Of a stretch of DNA of 35,000 nucleotides, positions 27,342 to 35,000 are shown piece by piece. A program made the translations under genes and the position numbers. The notes below the pieces were generated by a model, which saw nothing but the letters and a program-made list of their open reading frames with translations, ran no database searches and was not told the DNA's origin. Numbering within the stretch: position 1 is the first letter of the stretch; the number at the start of each line of letters is the position of its first letter. The DNA is taken from contig NZ_CADCWA010000203.1 of assembly GCF_902806285.1 (NCBI RefSeq), positions 1 through 35,000 on the forward strand. The letters run 5' to 3'. Origin of the DNA: an uncultured Sphingomonas sp. (GTDB lineage: Bacteria > Pseudomonadota > Alphaproteobacteria > Sphingomonadales > Sphingomonadaceae).

Positions 27342-28226
27342 ATGACCGATCCAGTCCCGCCCAAGCGCATCTTTCCCGACGCCGCCGTCGATGCGGAGGC
27401 CGCAAGGCACATCCCGTCCTCGCCGCAGACCGAAGCTCCGGCCTATCAGCTGGCGTTCCAGGACAAGGAGTTCCTGCTCCGCCCGGACCTGCGCCCGGTT
27501 CGCTTCCAGCTTGAGTTGCTGAAGCCGGAGCTGCTGCTCGACGAACAGAAGATCGGGTCGACCTTCGTCTTCTACGGCTCGGCGCGGGTGCCGGAGCCGG
27601 CCGGGGCCGAGGCGCTGATGGCGGCCGCGCGCACCGACCGGCAGCGCCGGGTGGCGGAACGGCTCAAGGCCAAGTCGCACTATTATGACGTGGCGCGCGA
27701 GCTGGCGCGGTTGGCCAGCACTTACGACCGTGACGAGGAAGGGCAGCGGCATTTCGTGGTCTGCTCGGGCGGGGGACCGAGCTTCATGGAGGCGGCCAAC
27801 CGCGGCGCGTGCGACGCGGACGCGGAGTCGATCGGGCTCAATATCGTGCTGCCCCATGAGCAGCTGCCGAACCCCTATGTCACCCCGTCCTTGAGCTTCC
27901 AGTTCCACTATTTCGCGCTGCGGAAGATGCACTTCCTGCTGCGGGCGCGGGCGGTGGCGGTGTTTCCGGGCGGCTTCGGCACCTTCGACGAGATGTTCGA
28001 GCTGCTGACCCTGGTGCAGACGGGCAAGGTCCGGCCGCTGCCGATCCTGCTGTTCGGGCGCGAGTTCTGGAACCGGGTGGTGAACTTCGACGCGCTGGTG
28101 GAGGAGGGCGTGATCTCCGAGCGCGACCTCGACCTGCTGACTTGGTGCGAGAGTGCCGAGGAAGGCTGGGGCGCGGTGTGCGACCACTATGCCGCCCAGG
28201 ATCAGGAGTGGCGCGCGGCATCCTGA
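27342..28226 (+). CDS. LOG-family protein (TIGR00730-like Rossmann fold)
   Basis: 294 residues from ATG 27342. The family includes cytokinin-activating phosphoribohydrolases and was long mislabelled lysine decarboxylase. Visible motifs are the nucleotide-binding VVCSGGGPSFMEAANRGA and the signature PGGFGTFDEMFELL, with active-site Arg/Glu in FALRKMHFLLR and TFDE. An N-terminal extension of about 75 residues precedes the core, as in the large LOG-like subgroup. It follows creD by 35 bases. Confidence 0.85.
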   Translation: MTDPVPPKRIFPDAAVDAEAARHIPSSPQTEAPAYQLAFQDKEFLLRPDLRPVRFQLELLKPELLLDEQKIGSTFVFYGSARVPEPAGAEALMAAARTDRQRRVAERLKAKSHYYDVARELARLASTYDRDEEGQRHFVVCSGGGPSFMEAANRGACDADAESIGLNIVLPHEQLPNPYVTPSLSFQFHYFALRKMHFLLRARAVAVFPGGFGTFDEMFELLTLVQTGKVRPLPILLFGREFWNRVVNFDALVEEGVISERDLDLLTWCESAEEGWGAVCDHYAAQDQEWRAAS

Positions 28227-28268
28227 GGCCGGGAAGCGGCGCTGCAAGGAGCCGCGCGGCCGAGCGCC

Positions 28269-29000
28269 CTACTGGCGTCCACCCTCGTTCTTCACGGTCG
28301 GGGTCGGACCCGTCACCTTGGAAGCGCCTTCGCCGCGCAGGCTGCCTTGCGGGCTCTGCGCCGCCTGCTGCTCGGTCAGGATCGGTTCGTTCTCGGCCTT
28401 CTGCGCGCCGGCGTCGTCCGCTTCGGACGCTGCCTTGTCCGCCGCTGCGCCGGGGGTGGACGCGACCTGGCCCGCCGGAGCGGTCGGCAGCGGCAGGGGC
28501 GAGCCGCCCTTGCTGTTGAGGTAGGCCATGACGTTGGCGCGGTCCTGCGGATTGGACAGGCCGGCGAAGGTCATCTTGGTGCCGGGAATGAACTTTTTGG
28601 GGTTGGCGAGCCATTCGCTCATGGCGTTCCAGTCCCAATTGCCGCCCTTGCCCTTCAGGTCCGGCGAGTAGGCGAAGCCCGGAACATGGCCGAGCGGCGC
28701 GCCCATGGTGCCGAACAGGTTGGGCCCGAGGCCATTCGCCGCGCCCTGCTCGATGGTGTGGCAGGCCTGGCACTTCTTGAACACGTCGGCGCCCTTGGCG
28801 GCGTCGGCGCTGGCCAGGTAGAACTCGATCGGCTGGGCTGCTTCCTCGCCCTCGCCCTCGGCTTCGACGCCTTCGATCGGATAGCCCATCTTTTCCGGCC
28901 GCTCGGTATGGAACACCTCGCCCGCGACGATGCTGCTGCCGAGCGCGACGATGCCGGCGAACAGGACCCAGCCGGCAATGGTGTTCTTGCGATCGTCCAT
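28269..29000 (-). CDS. Membrane-anchored class I cytochrome c
   Basis: 243 residues. One N-terminal helix (about 8-27) anchors the protein, followed by an acidic linker (VEAEGEGEEAA) and a cytochrome c domain with haem motif CQACH (77-81), GLGPNLFG and the axial Met in GTKMTFAGL. This is the CycM/cytochrome c552 type that carries electrons to terminal oxidases. A low-complexity tail of about 65 residues rich in Ala, Gln and Glu follows the domain and is unusual. It is transcribed downstream of nudC with a 61-base gap. Confidence 0.9.
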   Translation of the reverse strand: MDDRKNTIAGWVLFAGIVALGSSIVAGEVFHTERPEKMGYPIEGVEAEGEGEEAAQPIEFYLASADAAKGADVFKKCQACHTIEQGAANGLGPNLFGTMGAPLGHVPGFAYSPDLKGKGGNWDWNAMSEWLANPKKFIPGTKMTFAGLSNPQDRANVMAYLNSKGGSPLPLPTAPAGQVASTPGAAADKAASEADDAGAQKAENEPILTEQQAAQSPQGSLRGEGASKVTGPTPTVKNEGGRQ

Positions 29001-29061
29001 GAAGTGAGTTTTCCGCCAGACAAGAGGTTGGGGCGTCCTTTAGGAGGTGCCCCGGCCTTCT

Positions 29062-29907
29062 TCAAGCGTGGAGCCAGTGGTCCAGCAGGGTGCGGGCGAT
29101 GGCGTAAGGCGGGGGCGGGAGGAAGGCTGCCGCGGGGTCGCCCGCCAGCGCCGCGGCGACCTCGGCCCGGGTGAACCAGCGGGCGTCGTCCAGTTCGGTG
29201 GTGTCGATCGTCAACGCCGACCCGAGCGCCCGCGCGGTGCAGCCGATCATCAGCGACGAGGGGAAAGGCCACGGCTGGCTGGCGACGTAGCGGACGTCCG
29301 CCGCCGCGATCCCGGCCTCCTCGCCGAGCTCACGTGCGACCGCGGCCTCGATCGTCTCGCCCACCTCGACGAAGCCGGCCAGCGCCGAGTAGCGGCCGGG
29401 CGGGTACTGCGGCTGGCGGCCGAGCAGGACGCTGCCCCCGTGCTCGGCGAGCATGATGACCACCGGGTCGACACGGGGGAAGTGCTCCGCCCCGCAGACC
29501 GGGCAGCGCCGCGACCAGCCGCCGCGGACGACGTCGCTCCCGCCGCCGCAATTGGCGCAGAAGCCGTGGCGGCGGTGCCAATTGCCGAGGCTGAGCGCGG
29601 CGGCGAACAGCGGGGCGTCGGGCGGTTGGAGCAGGTTCAGGGTTGCGAACTGAGTGCGAAGGTCGTGCCTGCCGTCCGGGATCGCGGAGAAGCGGGGACC
29701 GTCTTCCGCCAGGCCGAGGAACAGGTCCGGGGTGCGGACCGGCTGCCAGCAGAGCCTGCCCTCCGGGTCAAGCGCGGGCAGGCCGTCCTGCCACATGAGC
29801 TCGCGAGCGTCGGCTCGTGCGGCAAGGGCGCGCAAGGCTCCGGCGTCCGGCCGCAACAGGTCGGCGCGGTCGAGGCCGGGGCCGGAGAAGAAGGGCTCAG
29901 GCGGCAA
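29062..29907 (-). CDS. nudC: NAD+ diphosphatase NudC
   Basis: 281 residues from TTG 29907, overlapping the mutY stop by 11 bases. NudC hydrolyses NADH and de-caps NAD-capped RNA. The zinc ribbon is FCANCGGGS and CPVCGAEHFPR; the Nudix box begins GFVEVGETIE and ends RELGEEAGI; and the family-specific SQPWPFPSSLM motif follows. The TTG start is the only upstream choice that keeps the conserved N-terminal region without entering mutY further. Confidence 0.92.
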   Translation of the reverse strand: MPPEPFFSGPGLDRADLLRPDAGALRALAARADARELMWQDGLPALDPEGRLCWQPVRTPDLFLGLAEDGPRFSAIPDGRHDLRTQFATLNLLQPPDAPLFAAALSLGNWHRRHGFCANCGGGSDVVRGGWSRRCPVCGAEHFPRVDPVVIMLAEHGGSVLLGRQPQYPPGRYSALAGFVEVGETIEAAVARELGEEAGIAAADVRYVASQPWPFPSSLMIGCTARALGSALTIDTTELDDARWFTRAEVAAALAGDPAAAFLPPPPYAIARTLLDHWLHA

Positions 29908-30889
29908 GGCGCGGCTGCCGTTCCGCTGCCAGCGCCGCCTCGACGGCGCGGCGGTAGAGGGTGGGGAGGCCTGCCTCGTCCAGCCGATCGAGCGGTTGCC
30001 ACCAGCCGTCGTCGGGGGGCCGGGCGGCGACGATCAGCAGGTCGAGCGAGAAATGGGTGAAGACGTGCCGGACGGCGGCGAGCGGCTGCACCGCGGCGCG
30101 CGCCTCGCTCCACTCGGGTCCGGGAAGCGCGGCCATGCCGCCGAGCAGGCCGCGTGCGGGCCGGCGGACCAGGCGCACGGCGTCGCCCTGCCGGCACCAC
30201 CAGGCAACGCCGAAGCGGTGCGGGCGTTGGCGTTTGGGCGCCTTCGCCGGGAACGCTTCGGGAGTGCCGAGGGCGTAGGCTTGGCAGTCGTTTCGAAGCG
30301 GACAGGCTGGGCAGTCCGGCACCCGCGGCCGGCAGATGGTTGCGCCGAGGTCCATCAGGGCCTGGGTGAAGTCGCCGCCCTGGCTGGCGGGCAGCAGCGC
30401 CGCGGCGCGCGCGGGGACGTCCGCCTTGCCCGGCAGCGCGAACAGCCGGGCGATCACCCGCTCGACGTTGGTGTCGACCGCCACGCAGTCGGCGCCGAAG
30501 GCGATCGCCGCGACCGCTGCGGCGGTGTAGGCGCCGACGCCGGGCAGCCTGCGCAGCTCGGCCTCGGTCGTCGGGAAGCCGCCCAGCCGCGCGACCTCCT
30601 TGGCGCAGGCATGGAGATTGCGGGCGCGGGCGTAGTAGCCGAGGCCTGCCCATTCCGCGAACACCGCCTCCTCGGGCGCGGCCGCCAGCGCCTCCACCGT
30701 GGGCCAGCGCCCGAGAAAGCGGGCGTAGCGCGGCGCGACCGCCGCCACGGTGGTCTGTTGCAGCATGACCTCCGACAGCCACACGCGGTACGGGTCCTGC
30801 CGCGGCTCGCCAGGTGGCGCGCGCCAGGGGAGGTCGCGGGCATGGCGGCGATAGTGGTGGAGAAGTCGGTCGGCCGCGCTGGCGTGCAT
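29897..30889 (-). CDS. mutY: A/G-specific adenine DNA glycosylase MutY
   Basis: 330 residues from ATG 30889. MutY removes adenine opposite 8-oxoguanine. The catalytic Glu is E40 in SEVMLQQTTV, the HhH motif is LPGVGAYTAA (115-124), the catalytic Asp is D139 in VDTNVERVI, and the 4Fe-4S ligands are C186, C193, C196 and C202 (C-x6-C-x2-C-x5-C). The C-terminal MutT-like domain has HVFTHFSLDL. A much longer frame to 31864 is antisense to the DUF721 gene and is rejected. It heads the mutY-nudC-cytochrome c operon. Confidence 0.95.
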   Translation of the reverse strand: MHASAADRLLHHYRRHARDLPWRAPPGEPRQDPYRVWLSEVMLQQTTVAAVAPRYARFLGRWPTVEALAAAPEEAVFAEWAGLGYYARARNLHACAKEVARLGGFPTTEAELRRLPGVGAYTAAAVAAIAFGADCVAVDTNVERVIARLFALPGKADVPARAAALLPASQGGDFTQALMDLGATICRPRVPDCPACPLRNDCQAYALGTPEAFPAKAPKRQRPHRFGVAWWCRQGDAVRLVRRPARGLLGGMAALPGPEWSEARAAVQPLAAVRHVFTHFSLDLLIVAARPPDDGWWQPLDRLDEAGLPTLYRRAVEAALAAERQPRLAA

Positions 30890-30916
30890 GGCGGGCCTAT
30901 GGCATGACCGCGGCCG

Positions 30917-31462
30917 ATGGCGAAGCGAAACACCAGCGATGAGGCACCGCGGCAGGGGCGGGTGCGGGCGGCCGGGGAGATCGTCGGCGCCGTCGGGGGC
31001 ATGGCGTTCAAGCGCTTCGGCTTCGTCCAGGGCGCAGTGGTCAGCCGCTGGCGGGAGATCGTGGGCGAGCGCTACGCCCGGGTGTCGACGCCCGAGTGCA
31101 TCCGCTTCCCGGCCGGCAAGAAGGCGGGCGGAACGCTGACCCTGCTGGTCGAGGGCGCCCACGCGCCGCTGATGCAGCATCTCGCCCCGACGATCATCGA
31201 GCGGGTCAACCGCTTCTTCGGTTACGAAGCGGTGGTGAAGATCGCCTTTCGCCAGGGCAGTCCGGCCAAGCCCGCTCCGCGCCCGTCCCGGCCGGCGGCG
31301 GCGGCGGTCCCCCGGGAGCTTGGCGAAGGGCTGCGCGCCATCGCAGACCCCGAGCTGCGCACCGTGCTGGAGTCGCTGGCGGGCAAGCTCGATTCCACCG
31401 GCGGGCTGCCGCGGATCAATGCCGCGGTCCCGCTGCCCAAGCCGATCAACAATCCGGAGTGA
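30917..31462 (+). CDS. DUF721 (DciA-like) protein
   Basis: 181 residues. The core VVSRWREIVGERYARVSTPE followed by GGTLTLLVEGAHAPLMQHLA and RVNRFFGYEAVVKIAF is the DUF721 domain. DciA members of this domain load the replicative helicase in bacteria lacking DnaC. The C-terminal half is Pro/Ala-rich and then has RELGEGLRAIADPELRTVLE. It is divergent from mutY (27 bases between starts) and is followed by a DsbA-like gene, an order I recognise as conserved in alphaproteobacteria. Confidence 0.8.
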   Translation: MAKRNTSDEAPRQGRVRAAGEIVGAVGGMAFKRFGFVQGAVVSRWREIVGERYARVSTPECIRFPAGKKAGGTLTLLVEGAHAPLMQHLAPTIIERVNRFFGYEAVVKIAFRQGSPAKPAPRPSRPAAAAVPRELGEGLRAIADPELRTVLESLAGKLDSTGGLPRINAAVPLPKPINNPE

Positions 31463-31471
31463 CGTAAAGCC

Positions 31472-32218
31472 ATGAAGAAGCTGAGCCTGTTTGCCGCGGC
31501 CCTGATGGTGTCGGCGTGCGGCGAGGGGGGCAACAACACCGCCGCGACCTCCAACGCGCCCTTGGAGCAGGTGGCGGCGCCGAACGGCGGCGACTGGACC
31601 AAGACCGTGACCCAGACGGCCGAGGGCGGCATGCTGATGGGCAACCCCGACGCCAAGGTGAAGGTGGTCGAGTTCGGGTCGATGACCTGCCACATCTGTC
31701 AGGAGTTCGCGGCCGAGGGCGAGCCCAAGCTGGTCGAGAACTACGTCAAGTCGGGCCAGGTGTCCTACGAGTTCCGCAACTTCGTACGCGATCCGCTGGA
31801 CATCAGCATGTCCCTGATCACCCGCTGCGCCGGGGCGACTCCGCAGTTCTTTCAGCTGACGCAAGCGCTGTACGCGGAGCAGCCGCGGATCCTGGAACAG
31901 GTGCAGAAGGTTCCGCCACAGCAGCTGCAGGCGCTGCAGTCCGCTTCCCCGGCGCAGCAGTTCGGGCAGTTCGCGCAGTTCGCCGGGCTCCAGGCCTGGG
32001 CCGCGCAGCGCGGGCTGCCGTCGGGCAAGACCTCGCAGTGCCTAGCGAACCAGGCGGAGGCGGAGCGGCTGGTGCAGATCACCAGCGACGCCAGCAGCCA
32101 GTATGAGGTCACCGGTACGCCGACCTTCCTGCTGAACGGCGAGTTGGCCGACCCGCCGCAGCCCGGCCAGACCCACTGGCAGGTGTTGGAAAGGCAGATC
32201 CGCAGCGCGCTCGGCTAA
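31472..32218 (+). CDS. DsbA-family thioredoxin-like lipoprotein
   Basis: 248 residues. The lipobox VSAC (Cys16) predicts a lipoprotein of the periplasmic face. The thioredoxin fold shows VVEFGSMTCHICQEF with the active-site CHIC (C73, C76), and the cis-Pro loop TGTPTFLLNG. The middle is a Gln/Ala-rich helical insert typical of DsbA/BdbD-type oxidoreductases. It would handle disulfides in exported proteins. It starts nine bases after the DUF721 stop, so both are likely co-transcribed. Confidence 0.88.
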   Translation: MKKLSLFAAALMVSACGEGGNNTAATSNAPLEQVAAPNGGDWTKTVTQTAEGGMLMGNPDAKVKVVEFGSMTCHICQEFAAEGEPKLVENYVKSGQVSYEFRNFVRDPLDISMSLITRCAGATPQFFQLTQALYAEQPRILEQVQKVPPQQLQALQSASPAQQFGQFAQFAGLQAWAAQRGLPSGKTSQCLANQAEAERLVQITSDASSQYEVTGTPTFLLNGELADPPQPGQTHWQVLERQIRSALG

Positions 32219-32380
32219 GCTGCGGAGCATGCCGTAGGGTGCGCCCTGGCGCCGGGGCCCTTCCGTAGGGGGGCAAGCCGTTGGTCCCTGGTGACCTCCG
32301 GTGAGCCGAAGCGCTGCCCGCAGCAGGGTAGATCGATCAGTCGTTCGGGATCGACAACTTCTGCCGATGACAGCCACCCT

Positions 32381-32417
32381 CTTGTTGCGAACGCCTCTCA
32401 TTAGCTTTAGCAACAAG
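32381..32417. repeat. Inverted repeat CTTGTTGC/GCAACAAG around the Fur-like site
   Basis: Perfect 8-bp arms (32381-32388 and 32410-32417) with a 21-base interior. They frame the candidate Fur box in the 236-base gap 32219-32454 before the TonB receptor. Apart from these two sites I see nothing identifiable in that gap. Confidence 0.5.
32386..32403 (+). promoter_or_regulatory. Candidate Fur box, TGCGAACGCCTCTCATTA
   Basis: It matches the common proteobacterial Fur site TGCGAATGATTCTCATTA at 14 of 18 positions, differing only in the four central bases. It lies about 50 bases upstream of the TonB receptor start, a sensible operator position for iron repression. Assigned by pattern and context only. 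Confidence 0.45.
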
Positions 32418-32454
32418 CCATCGAAACGAGTTCAATCGTTCAAGGGGAAGGCAA

Positions 32455-34596
32455 TTGCATATCGTTGTTCGCGCGCTGGCTGGCGCCACGTCCTTGTTCG
32501 CCCTCAGCACCGCCGCGGCGGCCGCCGAAGCCACCGACGCGGCTGCCGTTGCGGCCACGGAGGCGGACGGGGCGGACGGCGATCAGCAGACCATCGTGGT
32601 GACCGGGCAGCGTCCCGAATATGGGATCAAGTCGACCGCCACGGCCACGCGCACCGACACGCTGCTGCGCAACATTCCGCAGGCCATGTCGGTCGTGTCC
32701 GAAGCGCAGATCGAGGACCAGTCGCTGCGCTCGATCGCCGACCTGCTGCTGTTCGTGCCGGGCGCGACTCCCGGAACCGGCGAAAGCAACCGCGACCAAC
32801 TGACGCTGCGCGGCAACAACACGACGGCCGACTTCTTCCTAGATGGCCTCCGCGACGATGCGCAGTATTTCCGCGACTTCTACAACCTCGACCGGGTCGA
32901 GGTGCTCAAAGGGCCCAACGCGATGATCTTCGGCCGCGGCGGCGGGGGCGGGATCATCAACCGGGTGACCAAGCGGGCGAGCCTGTCGAGCGGGCAGCAG
33001 TTCATCATCAGCCGCGACAGCGAAGGCGGCACGCGCGGCACCGCCGACGTCGACTTGGCCGTGACCGGTGCGGTGGGCGTGCGCGTCAACAGCGTATGGG
33101 AGAAGACCGACAGCTTCCGCCGGCACACGGACGGCAAGCGCTATGGCATCAATCCGACGGTCGGCTTCGTCGCTGGGCCGGACACACGTGTTGACCTGTC
33201 GTACGAGTATTTTCACGATCGGCGGACGACCGACCGCGGGATCCCGTCGCTGTCGGACGGCGACGCGCTGACGGTGGACAGCCCGCTGGAAGGTTATGAC
33301 CGGACCTTCTTCGGCGATCCCGGCAGCAGCTGGTCCGATGCCGACGTGCAGATCGCCAGCCTGGGCGCGGAGCACCGCTTCAGCGACGCGCTCAAGGTCC
33401 GGCACCGCACGCAGCTCGCCGACTACGACAAGTTCTACCAGAACGTGTATCCGAGCAGCGCGGTGAACTCGACGGGCACGCTGACGCTTGGCGCCTACAA
33501 CAGCCGCAACGACCGGCGAAACCTGATCAGCCAGACCGACCTCATCTGGAACGGCCGGCTGCTGGGGATCGAGCAGACCCTGCTGGTCGGGCTCGAAGGG
33601 GGGCGCCAGCGGAGCCGCAACCAGCGCTTGAGCGGTACCTTCGCGCCCGACGAGGGCACGACGTCGCTCGATGAGGCGACCGTTGAACGGACGATCGGCT
33701 ACGCCCGCAGCCCCAGCGATGCCGACAACCGGACCCGCGCGACCTTCGCGGCGGGCTACGTCCAGACGCAGCTGCGCCCGACCGATAGCCTGGAGATCGT
33801 CGCCGGGCTGCGGTTCGACCGTTTCCGGCTGAGCGTCGACGACGAGCGGCCGGGGGTGGCGACCTTCGCCCGCACCGACCGGCTATGGTCGCCGAGGCTC
33901 GGGCTGGTGTTCAAGCCGGCGGGCAACCTGTCGCTCTACGGCAGCTACTCGCGCTCCTACCTGCCCCAGTCGGGCGAGCAGTTCAGCGGGCTCAACCCGA
34001 CCACCGCGGCGCTGGAGCCGGAGCGGTTCGACAATGTCGAGGTCGGGGCCAAGTGGGAGCCGGTGGACGGGCTGCTGGCGACCGCGACGATCTATCAGCT
34101 CGACCGCACCAACACCCAGGCGCGCGACGGCTTGGACCGGGTAGTGCTGACCGGCGCCACCCGGACCCGCGGGCTCGAAGTCGGGCTGGAGCGGAGCATC
34201 ACCGACGATTGGCAGGTGTCGGCGGGCTATGCGCTGCAGGACTCGGAGATCACGGAGGCGACGACCGCCTGCACCAGCGGGAGCTGCGACGTGCCGCTGG
34301 TGCCGCGGCACAGCTTCTCGCTGTGGACCAAATATCAGTTCACGGGGCCGTTCGCCGCCGGTCTTGGCGTGCTGGCGCGGTCGCGCAGCTACGCTTCGAT
34401 CAGCAACATGGTGGAGCTGCCGGGCTACGCGCGGCTCGACGGGGCGCTCTACTACCGGCTGGCGCCGGGGATTGAAGCGCAGCTCAACGTCGAGAACCTG
34501 TTCAACCGCGATTACTTCCCGACCGCGCACAACGACAACAACATCGCGCCGGGTGCACCGCGGACGGCACGACTGACGCTGCGGGCGGATTTCTGA
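32455..34596 (+). CDS. TonB-dependent siderophore receptor
   Basis: 713 residues from TTG 32455, five bases after GGGGAAGG. A signal peptide (VRALAGATSLFALSTAAAAA) is followed by a TonB-box-like DQQTIVVTGQ, the plug domain (AMSVVSEAQIEDQSLRSIAD, LTLRGNNTTADFFLDGLRDD, and DRVEVLKGPNAMIFGRGGGG) and a 22-strand barrel ending in Phe (ARLTLRADF). The layout fits the TonB-siderophore group, likely for catecholate-type ferric siderophores, though the ligand cannot be known. The candidate Fur box upstream agrees with an iron role. A large palindromic repeat begins directly after its stop. Confidence 0.92.
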   Translation: MHIVVRALAGATSLFALSTAAAAAEATDAAAVAATEADGADGDQQTIVVTGQRPEYGIKSTATATRTDTLLRNIPQAMSVVSEAQIEDQSLRSIADLLLFVPGATPGTGESNRDQLTLRGNNTTADFFLDGLRDDAQYFRDFYNLDRVEVLKGPNAMIFGRGGGGGIINRVTKRASLSSGQQFIISRDSEGGTRGTADVDLAVTGAVGVRVNSVWEKTDSFRRHTDGKRYGINPTVGFVAGPDTRVDLSYEYFHDRRTTDRGIPSLSDGDALTVDSPLEGYDRTFFGDPGSSWSDADVQIASLGAEHRFSDALKVRHRTQLADYDKFYQNVYPSSAVNSTGTLTLGAYNSRNDRRNLISQTDLIWNGRLLGIEQTLLVGLEGGRQRSRNQRLSGTFAPDEGTTSLDEATVERTIGYARSPSDADNRTRATFAAGYVQTQLRPTDSLEIVAGLRFDRFRLSVDDERPGVATFARTDRLWSPRLGLVFKPAGNLSLYGSYSRSYLPQSGEQFSGLNPTTAALEPERFDNVEVGAKWEPVDGLLATATIYQLDRTNTQARDGLDRVVLTGATRTRGLEVGLERSITDDWQVSAGYALQDSEITEATTACTSGSCDVPLVPRHSFSLWTKYQFTGPFAAGLGVLARSRSYASISNMVELPGYARLDGALYYRLAPGIEAQLNVENLFNRDYFPTAHNDNNIAPGAPRTARLTLRADF

Positions 34597-34598
34597 GT

Positions 34599-34735
34599 TG
34601 TACCCCGGCGGAAGGGCGCCCATCGAAGTACTACTTCGATGGGACCCAAAGTCGGGGTCCAGGAGCGCCGCGAGGCGCTTGGAAGGTAAGAACTCCGGCT
34701 CACGCCGGACCTGGATCCCGGCCTTCGCCGGGGTA
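34599..34735. repeat. Composite palindromic element after the TonB receptor gene
   Basis: The outer ends GTACCCCGGCGGAAGG and CCTTCGCCGGGGTAC are inverted copies with one base missing. Inside is a perfect 12-bp-arm palindrome, CCCATCGAAGTA-C-TACTTCGATGGG (34619-34643), and a second small hairpin CCGGCTCACGCCGG. The end TGGATCCCGGCCTTCGCCGG matches the arm of the ligA insert. It fills the 139 bases between the receptor stop and the convergent UDG-like gene stop. Confidence 0.8.
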
Positions 34736-35000
34736 CTAGGAAGTCAACTCCTCCGCCCGTGCCTTGATGCGGCGGAGGTCCTCGACGAAGCGGGCGCGTT
34801 CGGCGGCCTTGCGGTCCTCTTCCGGGATGCGGAGGAGGAAGGAGGGGTGCACCGTCACCCAGCATTCGCTGCCGTCGGCCAGGGTCAGCGGAGCCTCGCG
34901 GGCGCGGCTGATAGTGACGGTCTTGCCGGTGAGTGAGCGGGCGGCGGTGGCGCCGAGCGCGACGGTGAGCGGCGGCTTGATGAGGGCACGTTCCTGCTCC
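34736..35000 (-). CDS. UdgX-like / family 4 uracil-DNA glycosylase, C-terminal part (cut by right edge)
   Basis: 88 residues of the C-terminal end are visible on the minus strand, in frame to the edge. VALGATAARSLTGKTVTISR followed by WVTVHPSFLLRIPEEDRKAA carries the C-terminal HPSxLLR motif of the uracil-DNA glycosylase superfamily, in the form typical of UdgX and related alphaproteobacterial proteins. The N-terminal motifs and any DUF4130 fusion lie outside the window. The TAG stop is formed right at the border of the palindromic element. Subfamily assignment is tentative. Confidence 0.72.
   Translation of the reverse strand, partial: EQERALIKPPLTVALGATAARSLTGKTVTISRAREAPLTLADGSECWVTVHPSFLLRIPEEDRKAAERARFVEDLRRIKARAEELTS

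Noticed and set aside
28227-28268. Factor-independent terminator between the LOG gene and the cytochrome gene
   Set aside because: GC-rich sequence without a clear stem or T run.
30890-31864. N-terminal extension of the mutY frame
   Set aside because: It would be antisense to the DUF721 and DsbA-like genes; family similarity of MutY starts at ATG 30889.
32219-32454. Cobalamin riboswitch before the TonB receptor
   Set aside because: The B12-box and the conserved GCCACTG and GGGAAG-type elements could not be found; a Fur-like site explains the context better.
34598-34936. Plus-strand 112-codon frame at the right edge
   Set aside because: It translates the palindromic element and the antisense of the UDG-like gene.

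Overview
The window is high-GC, densely coded chromosomal DNA from an alphaproteobacterium, most likely order Sphingomonadales. The evidence is the gene content (alphaproteobacterial GTA-type endolysin and holin, sdhCDA, secDF with yajC, bamD-recN, a Fur-type TonB receptor) and abundant short palindromic repeats, including the TGTCCGC/GCGGACA hairpin that reads VRFPPIAD when translated, which I associate with sphingomonads. The genus cannot be fixed from sequence reading alone. No CRISPR array, complete insertion sequence or rRNA was seen.

Layout. 1-440: the 3' end of an Mrr-like restriction endonuclease gene that runs into a tRNA-Thr(CGT) gene on the opposite strand. 509-5033: a PanE-like reductase, a gene-transfer-agent-type endolysin/holin pair, a phospholipase D and a lipoprotein esterase. 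5047-6975: the ClpYQ (HslVU) protease. 7054-8141: a GFA-family protein converging on a TIGR02117 family membrane protein. 8211-11219: tRNA-Pro(GGG) and the Sec accessory operon yajC-secD-secF. 11300-16583: bamD, recN, a dienelactone hydrolase and ligA, all co-directional. 16622-18433: an accessory pocket with an orphan HTH protein and two small exported proteins, each bounded by copies of one hairpin repeat. 18434-22494 (minus): prmA, a subclass B3 metallo-beta-lactamase overlapping an SDR gene, and a soluble chemoreceptor. 22660-25294: sdhC-sdhD-sdhA without sdhB, followed by a ParDE toxin-antitoxin pair on the opposite strand. 25927-28226: creD and a LOG-family protein. 28269-30889 (minus): mutY-nudC-cytochrome c. 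30917-34596: a DciA-like DUF721 gene, a DsbA-like lipoprotein and a TonB-dependent siderophore receptor with a candidate Fur box. The window ends in a UdgX/UDG-like gene cut by the right edge.

The points most worth a second look are: (1) an 80-bp palindromic element read through in frame inside ligA, and a related element that supplies the C-terminus of HslV; (2) an identical 13-bp dyad (GCTGTCCTACAGC) upstream of both the GTA-type lysis cassette and the orphan HTH gene; (3) two small exported-protein genes separated by identical hairpins, like repeat-bounded cassettes; (4) sdhA followed by a toxin-antitoxin module where sdhB is expected; (5) an Mrr nuclease with an abnormal tail reaching into a tRNA 3' end, which looks like a genomic-island edge. 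No gene-free stretch exceeds 300 bases.
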